From the NCBI RefSeq assembly GCF_001275135.1, contig NZ_LFQU01000019.1, positions 1-64,000 of the forward strand: a stretch of DNA of 64,000 nt. The letters run 5' to 3'. Positions 8,366 through 17,606 of this stretch are shown piece after piece; position 1 is the first letter of the stretch; each line of letters opens with the position of its first letter. The position numbers and the translations under genes are program-made. The notes beneath the pieces were generated by a model. That model did not search any database, was not told where the DNA came from, and saw nothing but the letters and a program-made list of their open reading frames with translations. Source of the stretch: Xylanibacter rarus (GTDB taxonomy: Bacteria > Bacteroidota > Bacteroidia > Bacteroidales > Bacteroidaceae).

Positions 8366-9304
8366 GTGCGAATACGTCTTTTAACCATATTAACAGTGAT
8401 GATGCTGGCCTCGGCAAGGGTCAGCGCGCAGTATGATGCGTCTTTCAGTCACTACTGGGACCTTGAGCCTTACTATAACCCGGGCTCGGTGGGCAAGGCC
8501 TCAAAGCTAAACATTGCGGCGGTGTATGCCCTAAGCTTTGCAGGATTCGAGAACAATCCGCGCTCAATGTACGTGGGCGCCGACATGCCGCTGTATTTCC
8601 TTAAGAACTATCACGGCGTGGGCCTCTCGCTCTTCAACGACCAGATAGGTCTGTTCACACACCAGCGCCTGGCGCTGCAGTATGCCTACAAGCACAAGCT
8701 CTTCGGCGGAATGATAAGTGCGGGCGTACAGCTGGGGCTGCTCAGCGAGGGCTTCGACGGCTCGAAGCTCGACATTGAAGACTCGAGCGACCCGGCCTTC
8801 ACCACATCAGACGTCAACGGAAGCGCCTTCGACGTGGGCTTCGGACTTTATTACACGCACGGCCCCTGGTATGTGGGCGTGTCGGCCCAGCACCTCACCG
8901 CTCCGCTGGTTGAACTGGGCGAAACAAACGAATTGCAGATAGATCCTACATTTTATTTGACCGGCGGATACAATATTAAACTAAGAAATCCGTTTCTTAC
9001 AATACATCCGTCTGTGCTGCTGCGCACCGACGGGGTGGCCTGGAGAGGCGACGTGTCGGGCCGGCTGGTCTATACAAACGACAAGAAAATGCTCTACGGG
9101 GGCGTGTCTTACAGCCCCACAAACTCGGTTACGGTGCTGGTGGGCGGCAGCTTCCACGGCATCAACATAGGCTACAGCTATGAGGTGTACACCTCGGCCA
9201 TCAACATGGGCAACGGCAGCCACGAGCTTTTCATCGGATATCAGACTACACTCAACCTTTATAAAAAAGGAAAGAATAAACATAAAAGCGTGAGAATATT
9301 ATAA
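8366..9304 (+). CDS. porP: PorP/SprF family type IX secretion membrane protein
   Basis: An outer-membrane beta-barrel protein of the T9SS. After the signal peptide it begins AQYDASFSHYWDLEPYYNPGSVG, the classical PorP/SprF opening. The C-terminal part is a series of short Gly/Tyr-rich strands. No ATG gives a complete signal peptide. The open frame runs back to a TTG at 8327, but that codon sits in the terminator, so I prefer the GTG at 8366 (MRIRLLTILTVMMLASARVSAQ-type leader). It is the first gene of porP-K-L-M-N, 3 bp ahead of porK. In related systems PorP/SprF proteins bind PorK-N or attach to surface substrates. Confidence 0.88.
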   Translation: MRIRLLTILTVMMLASARVSAQYDASFSHYWDLEPYYNPGSVGKASKLNIAAVYALSFAGFENNPRSMYVGADMPLYFLKNYHGVGLSLFNDQIGLFTHQRLALQYAYKHKLFGGMISAGVQLGLLSEGFDGSKLDIEDSSDPAFTTSDVNGSAFDVGFGLYYTHGPWYVGVSAQHLTAPLVELGETNELQIDPTFYLTGGYNIKLRNPFLTIHPSVLLRTDGVAWRGDVSGRLVYTNDKKMLYGGVSYSPTNSVTVLVGGSFHGINIGYSYEVYTSAINMGNGSHELFIGYQTTLNLYKKGKNKHKSVRIL

Positions 9305-9307
9305 GAT

Positions 9308-10750
9308 ATGAAAAAGATAAATACAATAATTGCCCTTGGCGTGATAGTGCTCACCACGCTCTCTGCATGCTTCGGCGGACGCTCCGCATCGGTAGGACGC
9401 GGAGGCGAGGTGGTAGGAGTAGGCGGGCGTGCCTTCACCGAGCCTACGCCTTACGGAATGACACTTATAAAGCGAGGCTTCCTCAAGATGGGTATGGAGA
9501 AAGAAGACAGCCTGTGGGGAAAGCAGACTCCGGTAAAGGAAATATCGGTTGACGGTTTCTGGATGGACGAAACCGAGGTTACAAACTCTGAGTACAAGCA
9601 GTTTGTGTTCTGGGTGCGCGACTCTATCCTCCGCACTCGTCTTGCCGACCCGTCTTATGGCGGCGACGAGAGCTACATGATAACCGAAGACAAGAACGGC
9701 GACCCCGTAACCCCGCACCTCAACTGGAAGAAACCGTTGCCGCGCAAGCCTAACGAGGACGAGCTGAGAGCCATCGAGAGTCTCTACGTTACAAATCCCG
9801 TTACAGGAGAGAAGATGCTCGACGCCAGCCAGATGAACTACCGTTATGAGGTCTACGACTATACAGCCGCTGCGCTGCGCCGCAACAGACTTAACCCTGC
9901 TGAGCGCAACCTCAACACCGACATACCGGTTAATCCCGACGAAGTGGTGATGATTTCAAAGGACACTGCTTACATCGACGACGAAGGACGCATCGTAAGA
10001 CAGACCATCGACCGCCCTCTCAGCGGCCCGTGGGACTTCCTCAATACATACATCGTCAACGTATATCCTGACACAACATGCTGGGTCAACGACTTTGTCA
10101 ACTCTGACAACGAGACCTATATGCGCCTTTATTTCAGCAGTCCTACATATAACGACTATCCCGTTGTGGGCGTAACATGGGAGCAGGCCAACGCGTTCTG
10201 CGCATGGCGCACCGACTATCTGCTCAAGGGTCTTGGCGGAGAGGCACGCTACATACAGCGCTATCGCCTGCCCACAGAGGCCGAGTGGGAGTATGCCGCA
10301 CGTGGTAAGGAAGGCACAGAGTTCCCATGGGAGACTGTCGACGTTAAGAACGATAAGGGCTGTTTCTTTGCCAACTTCAAGCCCGACCGCGGCAACTACA
10401 CCGAAGACGGCAACCTTATAACCAGCCGTGTGGGCATCTTCTCGTCTAATTCAAACGGACTGTTCGACATGGCGGGCAACGTGGCGGAGTGGACCAGCAC
10501 CACATATACCGAGGCAGGTATCGACGCCATGAACGACCTTAACCCCGAACTGCGCTACAACGCGGCCAAGGAAGACCCCTACAAGCTCAAGAAGAAGAGC
10601 GTGCGCGGAGGTTCATGGAAAGATCCCGAGTCGTACATCCGTTCGGCATGGCGTACATGGGAGTATCAGAATCAGCCCCGTTGCTACATCGGTTTCCGCT
10701 GTGTCAGAAGTCTGGCAAGCACAACAAGTTCAAAACAGAAAAAGAAGTAA
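9308..10750 (+). CDS. porK: Type IX secretion ring lipoprotein PorK/GldK
   Basis: A 480-aa outer-membrane lipoprotein that forms the periplasmic ring of the T9SS with PorN. The signal peptide ends in the lipobox LSAC (Cys21). The rest is a formylglycine-generating-enzyme-like (FGE/SUMF1) fold: GFWMDETEVTNSEYKQF near residues 85-100, then RLPTEAEWEYAARG, GLFDMAGNVAEW and VRGGSWKD, ending with RCYIGFRCVRS. In this family the fold is structural and not an active FGE. The gene is tightly packed between porP and porL (3-bp gaps), so all five genes are probably one transcript. Confidence 0.95.
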   Translation: MKKINTIIALGVIVLTTLSACFGGRSASVGRGGEVVGVGGRAFTEPTPYGMTLIKRGFLKMGMEKEDSLWGKQTPVKEISVDGFWMDETEVTNSEYKQFVFWVRDSILRTRLADPSYGGDESYMITEDKNGDPVTPHLNWKKPLPRKPNEDELRAIESLYVTNPVTGEKMLDASQMNYRYEVYDYTAAALRRNRLNPAERNLNTDIPVNPDEVVMISKDTAYIDDEGRIVRQTIDRPLSGPWDFLNTYIVNVYPDTTCWVNDFVNSDNETYMRLYFSSPTYNDYPVVGVTWEQANAFCAWRTDYLLKGLGGEARYIQRYRLPTEAEWEYAARGKEGTEFPWETVDVKNDKGCFFANFKPDRGNYTEDGNLITSRVGIFSSNSNGLFDMAGNVAEWTSTTYTEAGIDAMNDLNPELRYNAAKEDPYKLKKKSVRGGSWKDPESYIRSAWRTWEYQNQPRCYIGFRCVRSLASTTSSKQKKK

Positions 10751-10753
10751 GAC

Positions 10754-11677
10754 ATGACAGAATACAGCAAATATAATATCATCTACCGCCTGCAGAGGTG
10801 GCTCGACAGCGTACCGGGACAAACGTTCCTGAACTACGCTTACAGTTGGGGTGCGTCTATCGTTATCCTTGGTACATTGTTCAAGCTCACTCACCTTCCC
10901 GGAGCCAACATCATGTTGTACTTCGGTATGGGCACTGAGGTTATAGTGTTCTTCATTTCGGCCTTCGACCGTCCTTTCGACAAGACAGCCATAGGCAAGG
11001 AAATACCCACTCATATTGCTGAGGAAGAGTATGGCGACGAAGAACTTGACATGGCTGATGCCGACGGATTTGACTCTCCGGCGGCTGCTCCGCGTGTTGC
11101 CGGTGGTGGCGTTCAGGGCGGAAATGTGGTTTATATCAATGGTGGCGGTGCTCAGCCGCAGCCTGCTTCGGCAGCTGTTGCTTCTTCTGACGACAGCGTT
11201 CAGCCGTCAGCCGGAGACCAGTCGTCTGCCGGTGGCGAGTTCGTTGCAGGCCAGCCATATGCCGCTGCAGCAGGAACTGCTCCGCAGGGAATGCCCGCTC
11301 AGCAGCCTTCTACAGGCTGGATAACAGCCCAGCAGCAGGTATCGCCTGAGATGGAAGAAGCCACAAGCAACTATGTTGAAGAACTCAAGAAACTTACAGA
11401 CATGCTGGCCAAGGTGTCGGAGCAGAGCGCACGTCTTACACGCGACTCAGAGGAGATGGAAAATCTCAACCGCACTCTCACCGGTATATGCAAGGTTTAC
11501 GAGATGCAGCTTAAGGGCGCAAGCTCTCAGATCGGCACTATCGACCAGATAAACGAGCAGTCGCGCAAGATGGCTTCACAGATAGAACAGCTTAACAAGA
11601 TTTATGCCCGCATGATAGAGGCCATGACCGTAAACATGCGCGCAGCAACAAACAACGGAAACAACGCAGAAGTATAA
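10754..11677 (+). CDS. porL: Type IX secretion motor protein PorL/GldL
   Basis: An inner-membrane part of the proton-driven T9SS motor, partner of PorM. Two transmembrane segments lie at about residues 31-46 and 52-70. The second contains GTEVIVFF, with the glutamate (residue 62) that corresponds to the conserved membrane carboxylate implicated in proton use. Residues about 88-200 are an acidic then Ala/Gly/Gln/Pro/Ser-rich low-complexity linker. The C-terminal 110 residues are coiled-coil (EELKKLTDMLAKVSEQSARL). At 307 aa it is within or slightly above the usual size. Only the linker is unusual. Confidence 0.94.
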   Translation: MTEYSKYNIIYRLQRWLDSVPGQTFLNYAYSWGASIVILGTLFKLTHLPGANIMLYFGMGTEVIVFFISAFDRPFDKTAIGKEIPTHIAEEEYGDEELDMADADGFDSPAAAPRVAGGGVQGGNVVYINGGGAQPQPASAAVASSDDSVQPSAGDQSSAGGEFVAGQPYAAAAGTAPQGMPAQQPSTGWITAQQQVSPEMEEATSNYVEELKKLTDMLAKVSEQSARLTRDSEEMENLNRTLTGICKVYEMQLKGASSQIGTIDQINEQSRKMASQIEQLNKIYARMIEAMTVNMRAATNNGNNAEV

Positions 11678-11689
11678 AAACGCAAGGCA

Positions 11690-13240
11690 ATGGCAATAAA
11701 GAAAAGACCGGTATCTCCACGCCAGAAGATGATAAACCTTATGTATGTCGTCCTCATGGCCATGCTTGCGCTTAACGTCTCGACCGAAGTGCTCGAGGGC
11801 TTCTCTATTGTGGAGGAGAGCCTTCACCGCACCACCTCAAACGTTTCGTCAGAGAACGAATCGCTTTATGGCGACTTCGAGACTCAGATGAAATCAAACC
11901 CTCAGAAAGTGAAGGCATGGTTTGAGAAGGCCACTGCCGTCAAGCAGATGAGCGACTCGCTGTTCAACTTTGCACAGCAGCTGAAGGAGGCTATTGTGAA
12001 AGAGGCTGACGGAGAAAAAGGCGACGTGCTTAATATAAAGAACAAAGAAAACCTCGAAGCTGCCAACCAGATAATGCTTTCGCCTGCTTCGGGCAAGGGC
12101 GAACAGCTCTTCAACGCCATCAACTCATTCCGTGAGCGCATCTTGAAGATGGTTACCGACGAGCGTCAGAAAGCAATCATAGCCAGCAATCTTACCACGA
12201 TATTGCCCAAAAACGCGCGGACAATGGGTAAAAACTGGCAGGAATACATGTTCGAGGATATGCCTGTGGCAGCGGCTGTTACGCTTCTGACCAAGCTGCA
12301 GAGCGATGTCCGCTATGCTGAAGGCGAGGTGTTGCACACTCTTGTGGCCAATATCGACATGAAAGACATACGCGTCAACAAGCTAAGTGCTTTCGTGATA
12401 CCCAATGCACAGACGATAGTGCGCGGCGACAAGTTCTCGGCTCAGATCGTTATGGCAGCGGTAGACACTACGCAGCAGCCACAGATATACATCGGCGGAA
12501 GGCAGATGAACCTGCGCAACAATACCTATGAGATTGTAACCGGACGCACCGGCGACTTTAATCTCACGGGTTATATCACAATGCGCAACGGCAGCGGCGA
12601 TGTGATTCGCCGTGATTTCTCACAGAAGTACACCGTGGTAGACCCCAGCGCAACGGTTTCTGCCGACCTCATGAATGTGCTTTATGCAGGCTACAGCAAT
12701 CCTATCAGCATAAGCATCCCGGGCGTTCCGCTCAACAAAGTATCGGCATCGATGAGCGGCGGCACGCTTCAGCCAGTGGGTCCGGGCAAGTATATAGCCC
12801 GTCCGACAGCCGTAGGAAAGGATGTAACGATAAACGTAATGTCGCTGCAGACAGGCAGCGCCAAGCCGGTAGGCCAGTTTACGTTCCATGTGCGCAAGCT
12901 TCCTGATCCTACACCATACATCGCCATCGGCGACAACCGTTTCCGTACGGGCGGCTTGGCGAAGGCTTCGCTCATGTCGGTAGGAGGCATCAAGGCCGCC
13001 ATTGACGACGGACTGCTCGACATTCCGTTCAAGGTGCTGAGCTTTGAGACCGTGTTCTACGACAACATGGGTAACGCTGTGCCAATGGTTTCTAATGGCG
13101 ATTCGTTCACGCAACGCCAGCGGGAGACCTTCCGCGGACTGTCGCGCAACAAGCGGTTCTATATCACCCGTATCACAGCCGTAGGTCCCGACGGAATTAA
13201 GCGCACGCTGCCGTCGACAATGGAAGTTATTGTGAAATAG
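11690..13240 (+). CDS. porM: Type IX secretion motor protein PorM/GldM
   Basis: A 516-aa inner-membrane anchored periplasmic shaft protein. The start KKRPVSPRQKMINLMYVVLMAMLALNVSTEVLEGF (given in parts: RQKMINLMYVVLMAML is the membrane segment, about residues 11-30) is diagnostic of GldM. The rest spans the periplasm in four beta-rich domains (for example residues 220-330 and 330-420) and touches the PorK/N ring. It follows porL by 12 bp and precedes porN by 58 bp. Confidence 0.95.
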   Translation: MAIKKRPVSPRQKMINLMYVVLMAMLALNVSTEVLEGFSIVEESLHRTTSNVSSENESLYGDFETQMKSNPQKVKAWFEKATAVKQMSDSLFNFAQQLKEAIVKEADGEKGDVLNIKNKENLEAANQIMLSPASGKGEQLFNAINSFRERILKMVTDERQKAIIASNLTTILPKNARTMGKNWQEYMFEDMPVAAAVTLLTKLQSDVRYAEGEVLHTLVANIDMKDIRVNKLSAFVIPNAQTIVRGDKFSAQIVMAAVDTTQQPQIYIGGRQMNLRNNTYEIVTGRTGDFNLTGYITMRNGSGDVIRRDFSQKYTVVDPSATVSADLMNVLYAGYSNPISISIPGVPLNKVSASMSGGTLQPVGPGKYIARPTAVGKDVTINVMSLQTGSAKPVGQFTFHVRKLPDPTPYIAIGDNRFRTGGLAKASLMSVGGIKAAIDDGLLDIPFKVLSFETVFYDNMGNAVPMVSNGDSFTQRQRETFRGLSRNKRFYITRITAVGPDGIKRTLPSTMEVIVK

Positions 13241-13298
13241 TTCTCTTGCCCGAGGCCGGACAGCAGACCCGGGCTGAGATAAAAATAAAAACATAAAT

Positions 13299-14390
13299 AT
13301 GACAAGATTCATGTTCTTTAAGAAGATAGCAAATGGCCACAAGACGGTGGCTGGCGGACCCACCTTGCGTGTGTGCGCAGTGCTGCTTTTGCTGGCAGCA
13401 TGCATGGCAGAGGCGTCTGCACAGCCGGCGGCGCGCCGCAGACAACAGCAGCAGAAAAACGAGTCGAACGCACAGACGCTTACCACCCGTGCCCGCATCT
13501 CTTATCCGACGGCAGCCCGCATGTCTGAGGATGTGGTGTGGCGCCGCGACATTTATCGTGAGATTAATCTCGAGGAGGACGCCAATGCCGGCCTTTATTA
13601 TCCGGTAGAGCCTGTAGGTTCGCAGATGAACCTGTTCACATACATCTTCAAGCTGATGATGCGTGGCGACATAAAGGCATATGAGTACCGTCTGGACGGC
13701 AACGAGGTGTTCACCGATTCTGCCCGTGTAAAGCCCCTGGCCTTTCTCGACAACTATCACATATACTACGAACGCAACGGAGGCCGAGTGCGTCTGGACA
13801 ACAGCGACATTCCGTCGCGCGAGGTTAAGTCGTTCTATGTAAAGGAGAGCGCATATTACGACCAGGCTTCTGCCACCTTCCATACAAAGGTCTTGGCGCT
13901 GTGTCCTATCATGTCGCGTGAGGACGACTTCGGCGACGGAGCGCAGAAGTATCCTCTTTTCTGGGTGAAATACGACGACCTGGCTCCTTATCTGAGCAAG
14001 CAGATAATAATGACGAGCAACCTCAACAATGCCGCCACGATGAGCATGGACGACTATTTTACGCGCAACATGTATAAGGGCAAGATATACAAGACCACGA
14101 ACATGCTTGGCAAGACGCTCAGCCAGTATTGCCACACTGACTCTGCCATGATCAAGGAGCAGAAGCGCATTGAGGGCGAGCTTGCCGCCTTTGAGAAAAA
14201 CATCTGGGGCGACCAGGCACGCAAGGACTCGCTCGACAGCATTGCAAAGGCCGAAGTGAAGGTGAAGGGCAAGAAGGTGAAGAAGAACCGCCGCTCGTCT
14301 ACAACGGTGAAGAAGAGCCGTTCGTCAAGCAAGAGCTCTTCAGGCTCATCATCGGCAGCACGCGTTACGGTGCGCAGACAGAGACACTGA
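13299..14390 (+). CDS. porN: Type IX secretion ring protein PorN/GldN
   Basis: A 363-aa periplasmic protein that forms the T9SS ring with PorK. A signal-like hydrophobic segment ends near AEASAQ (residue 40). It is preceded by an unusually long polar N-terminus, so a later start is possible. The core has the GldN motifs VVWRRDIYREINLEEDANAGLYYP and YKGKIYKTTNMLGK. The last 60 residues are Lys/Ser-rich (VKGKKVKKNRRSS and SSSKSSSGSSSAAR), which is a tail I would not expect in the ring core. It closes the porP-N operon. Confidence 0.93.
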   Translation: MTRFMFFKKIANGHKTVAGGPTLRVCAVLLLLAACMAEASAQPAARRRQQQQKNESNAQTLTTRARISYPTAARMSEDVVWRRDIYREINLEEDANAGLYYPVEPVGSQMNLFTYIFKLMMRGDIKAYEYRLDGNEVFTDSARVKPLAFLDNYHIYYERNGGRVRLDNSDIPSREVKSFYVKESAYYDQASATFHTKVLALCPIMSREDDFGDGAQKYPLFWVKYDDLAPYLSKQIIMTSNLNNAATMSMDDYFTRNMYKGKIYKTTNMLGKTLSQYCHTDSAMIKEQKRIEGELAAFEKNIWGDQARKDSLDSIAKAEVKVKGKKVKKNRRSSTTVKKSRSSSKSSSGSSSAARVTVRRQRH

Positions 14391-14458
14391 TATAATACAA
14401 GATAACGACTGCCCCACGACGGGGCAGCCAAATTTATAAACACTTAAAATGAAAGCTT

Positions 14459-15082
14459 ATGAAAAAGTTATTTACACTGATTGTTCTTGTAGCGGCAACC
14501 TATTTCGCCGTGCCGGCAAACGCACAGCTGAAGTTTGGTATCAAGGGTGGTCTTAACATCACAGACATGTCGCTCAGTAATGATGTATTCGAGACATCAA
14601 ACCGCACCGGATTCTTCATCGGTCCGACTATCAAGTTCACACTCCCCATCGTAGGCCTTGGCATCGATGCTTCTGCGCTCTACGACCAGCGTGAAGGCGA
14701 GGTCAATGTTGAGGCTGACGACAACACTCTGGTGTCAACAAGACTGAAGCAGAAGTCAATCAATATTCCTATCAACCTCCGTTATGACATCGGTCTGGGA
14801 AGCCTTGCTGCCGTTTATCTCGCAGCCGGACCTCAGTTTGGATTCAACGTTGGCGACAAGAACCAGAGCCTGTATAAGGACGTGGCAGAATGGAGACTCA
14901 ACACCTCTAACTTCAGTGTAAACGTTGGTGCAGGTGTAATGCTGTTAGGCCATCTGCAGGTTGGTGCCAACTATAACATCGTTTGCGGCAAGACAGGCGA
15001 GATAACCGTTCTCGACGGTGCTGAGAGCGTGCTGCGCGGCCGTTCAAACACATGGCAGATTTCTGCTGCCTACTATTTCTGA
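14459..15082 (+). CDS. Porin family outer-membrane beta-barrel protein
   Basis: A 207-aa protein with a signal peptide (cleavage after PANAQ, residue 22) and an eight-stranded OMP_b-brl type barrel. It begins LKFGIKGGLNITDMS and ends SAAYYF with a terminal aromatic. It lies 68 bp after porN and is followed by a terminator, so it may be the last gene of the T9SS transcript. PorT-like proteins of this fold belong to the T9SS, but I cannot show that this is PorT. Confidence 0.82.
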   Translation: MKKLFTLIVLVAATYFAVPANAQLKFGIKGGLNITDMSLSNDVFETSNRTGFFIGPTIKFTLPIVGLGIDASALYDQREGEVNVEADDNTLVSTRLKQKSINIPINLRYDIGLGSLAAVYLAAGPQFGFNVGDKNQSLYKDVAEWRLNTSNFSVNVGAGVMLLGHLQVGANYNIVCGKTGEITVLDGAESVLRGRSNTWQISAAYYF

Positions 15083-15120
15083 TCCGGGCAAATTCTTTAA
15101 AAGCATAGAATAATTCCATT

Positions 15121-15160
15121 GGAGACATTTCTGCGTCGGCATGAAATGTCTCCTTTTTTT
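15121..15160 (+). terminator. Terminator after the beta-barrel gene
   Basis: GGAGACATTTC (15121-15131) pairs perfectly with GAAATGTCTCC (15143-15153), followed by seven T. It ends the T9SS-region transcript. Confidence 0.9.
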
Positions 15161-15213
15161 GTACCTCTTTATTCCGCCATTTATGGTTTTTGTGCAAACA
15201 AGCACTTTCTTCT

Positions 15214-15245
15214 TTTGTGCATTTGGGCATAATTCTGTATTTTTG
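15214..15245 (+). promoter_or_regulatory. Promoter of priA, nearly leaderless
   Basis: TTTG (15214-15217), a 20-base spacer and TATTTTTG (15238-15245). The ATG at 15254 is only eight bases beyond the -7 box, so the mRNA would have almost no leader. Confidence 0.75.
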
Positions 15246-15253
15246 CACAACAG

Positions 15254-16078
15254 ATGACTTACGCAGATATCATACTTCCGCTGCCGCTTGACAGCCTGTT
15301 CACCTACTCCGTGCCCGACAGTCTTGCCGGACGCGTGGGGCAGGGCATAAGGGTGCTCGTGCCGTTTGGCAAGAGCAAGACATACGTGGGGCTGGTGGTG
15401 AGGACACACAACAACAAGCCCGACTTCAATGTTAAGGACATATCTACCGTGATGGACGACGCTCCTGTGGTAAATGCCGTGCAGCTTGAGCTGTGGCGAT
15501 GGATGGCCGACTACTATCTGTCGTCTGTTGGCGACGTGATGAACGCTGCCCTGCCGTCGGGACTCAAGAGCGAGGACGGATACACGGCAAAGACCGAGAC
15601 CTATGTGTCGCTTGCGCCCGAATATCACAGCGAGCGCGCCATACGTGTGGCTCTCGACGTGCTGAAGCGTGCTACGGCCCAGCTTAAGGTGTTTGAGACA
15701 TTCCTCACGCTCTCTCACTGGGACACCATAAGCGGCGACACATGTGCCGAACCCGTGGCCGAGGTGAGCCGCGACGAGCTTATGAACGAGACACACTGCA
15801 CTTCGGCAGTGTTCAGAAATCTTGTCGTAAGAAAATTCCTGAACACCTACGAGCGCGAGATAGGCCGGCTGAACAATGCCGGAGAGCCGCATCCCGAGCT
15901 GATAAAGCCGCTCAACGAGGCTCAGCAGACGGCCTACAACAATATAGTTTTCAGCTTTCTGAAAAAAAACCGTGGTGCTGCTTCACGGCGTAACGTCGAG
16001 CGGCAAGACCGAAATCTACATACATCTCATACGCCAGGCCATCGAGCGCGGGCAGCAGGTGCTCTATCTGCTGCCTGA
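15254..16078 (+). CDS. priA: Primosomal protein N' (PriA helicase), N-terminal part, frameshifted
   Basis: It encodes the N-terminal DNA-binding domain of PriA (begins YADIILPLPLDSLFTYSVPD; GQGIRVLVPFGKSKTYVGLV), which recognises stalled forks. The frame runs past a poly-A run at 15962-15969 into non-homologous sequence. Up to about residue 238 (NIVFSFLKK) it matches the family, and after that it does not. The expected continuation, TVVLLHGVTSSGKTE, is in the frame one base on. Removing one of the eight A would restore the whole 756-aa protein. It may be a sequencing error, a recent mutation, or slippage that is tolerated. Confidence 0.9.
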   Translation: MTYADIILPLPLDSLFTYSVPDSLAGRVGQGIRVLVPFGKSKTYVGLVVRTHNNKPDFNVKDISTVMDDAPVVNAVQLELWRWMADYYLSSVGDVMNAALPSGLKSEDGYTAKTETYVSLAPEYHSERAIRVALDVLKRATAQLKVFETFLTLSHWDTISGDTCAEPVAEVSRDELMNETHCTSAVFRNLVVRKFLNTYEREIGRLNNAGEPHPELIKPLNEAQQTAYNNIVFSFLKKNRGAASRRNVERQDRNLHTSHTPGHRARAAGALSAA

Positions 16079-17525
16079 GATAGCGCTCACCGTGCAGATA
16101 CGCCAGCGCCTTCAGCGCGTGTTCGGCAACCGCCTCGGCATATACCATTCAAAGTATTCCGACGCCGAACGCGTGGAGATATGGAAGAAGCAGCTGTCTG
16201 CCGCGCCCTACGACGTGATACTCGGTGCGCGCTCGGCCGTGCTCCTGCCGTTCACCAATCTCGGCCTTGTCATCATCGACGAGGAGCACGAGACATCGTT
16301 CAAGCAGCAAGACCCCGCCCCGCGCTATCATGCCCGCAGCGTGGCCATAATGCTTGCGCGCAAGTTTGGCGCAAAGGTGCTGCTCGGCTCTGCCACGCCT
16401 TCGCTCGAGAGCTGGAACAACGCCCATACGGGCAAGTTTGGCCTGGTGAGCCTTATGCAGCGTTATAACGACATACGCCTGCCCGAGATTGAGGTGGTGG
16501 ACATTAAAGACCTGCAGCGCCGCAAGATGATGAGTGGTCCGTTCTCGCCCCGCCTGATGGCAGCCGTGCGCAAGGCCTTGGACAACGGCGAGCAGGCCAT
16601 ACTGTTTCAGAACCGCCGCGGCTTCGCGCCGATGATAGAGTGTCGCGAGTGTGGATGGGTGCCACACTGCGACAAGTGCGACGTGTCGCTCACATACCAT
16701 AAGAGCCTCGGACAGCTTACGTGCCACTATTGCGGCACGACATACACCGTGCCCGAGGTGTGCCCCTGCTGCGGAAGCCGCAACCTGCGTGGGCGAGGAT
16801 ATGGCACGGAGAAGGTGGAAGACTACGTGATGGAGCTGTTTCCCGATGCCCGCGTGGCACGCATGGACCTCGACACCACCCGCACGCGCAACGCCTATGA
16901 GAGGCTGATAAGCGACTTCTCGGCTCATAAGACCGACATTCTGATAGGTACGCAGATGGTGAGCAAGGGCCTCGACTTCGACAAGGTGAGCGTGGTAGGC
17001 ATATTGAATGCCGACAGCATGCTCAACTATCCCGACTTCCGTGCCTACGAGCATGCCTTCATGATGATGGCGCAGGTGGCCGGACGCGCCGGGCGCAAGG
17101 GCAAGCAGGGTCTCGTGATACTGCAGACCAAGAGCCCGCAGCTGCCTGTCATAACGCAGGTGGTGCGCAACGACTGCGAAGGACTGTTTGCCGACCAGCT
17201 CGAGGAGCGCCAGGCGTTCTGCTATCCGCCGTTCTGCCATCTGATATATGTCTTTCTGAAGCATCGCGACGACGCCGTGGTGGCCTCCGCTTCCATGCGT
17301 CTCGGCGACATACTGCGCGGCTGGTTCGGCAGCCGTGTGCTCGGTCCCGACAAGCCTTCGGTGTCGAAGGTGAAGACGCTCAACATACGCAAGATTATGC
17401 TGAAGCTCGAAAACGGCATCGATCTTGCCAAGGTGCGCCTCTATCTGCGCAAGGCACAGGCCATGATGGGGCAGGACGCCAAGTATCGTTCTGTTCAGAT
17501 TTACTTCGATGTCGACCCCCTTTAA
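15972..17525 (+). CDS. priA: Primosomal protein N' (PriA helicase), C-terminal part, frameshifted
   Basis: It carries the helicase core of PriA: Walker A GVTSSGKTE, DEEH box IIDEEHETSFKQQ, SATPSLES, then a Zn-binding insert with eight cysteines (CRECGWVPHCDKCD, CHYCGTTY, CPCCGS). Next come the helicase motifs GTQMVSKGLDF and QVAGRAGRKGKQG and the C-terminal domain. The first codon GTG at 15972 is only where this frame opens after the frameshift. The true gene starts at 15254. PriA restarts replication at forks and is usually essential or nearly so, so the break is notable. Confidence 0.9.
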   Translation: MVLLHGVTSSGKTEIYIHLIRQAIERGQQVLYLLPEIALTVQIRQRLQRVFGNRLGIYHSKYSDAERVEIWKKQLSAAPYDVILGARSAVLLPFTNLGLVIIDEEHETSFKQQDPAPRYHARSVAIMLARKFGAKVLLGSATPSLESWNNAHTGKFGLVSLMQRYNDIRLPEIEVVDIKDLQRRKMMSGPFSPRLMAAVRKALDNGEQAILFQNRRGFAPMIECRECGWVPHCDKCDVSLTYHKSLGQLTCHYCGTTYTVPEVCPCCGSRNLRGRGYGTEKVEDYVMELFPDARVARMDLDTTRTRNAYERLISDFSAHKTDILIGTQMVSKGLDFDKVSVVGILNADSMLNYPDFRAYEHAFMMMAQVAGRAGRKGKQGLVILQTKSPQLPVITQVVRNDCEGLFADQLEERQAFCYPPFCHLIYVFLKHRDDAVVASASMRLGDILRGWFGSRVLGPDKPSVSKVKTLNIRKIMLKLENGIDLAKVRLYLRKAQAMMGQDAKYRSVQIYFDVDPL

Positions 17526-17606
17526 TCCCAATCAGGACATCAGACCGCACGTCGTGTTGTCTGTTTCGTGTATTCCGGCTCTCTGCCATCTTTCCGTTTT
17601 CTGTTG

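Noticed and set aside
16149-17531. Minus-strand frame of 460 aa over priA
   Set aside because: It is antisense to the clear helicase motifs of PriA and shows no domain of its own.
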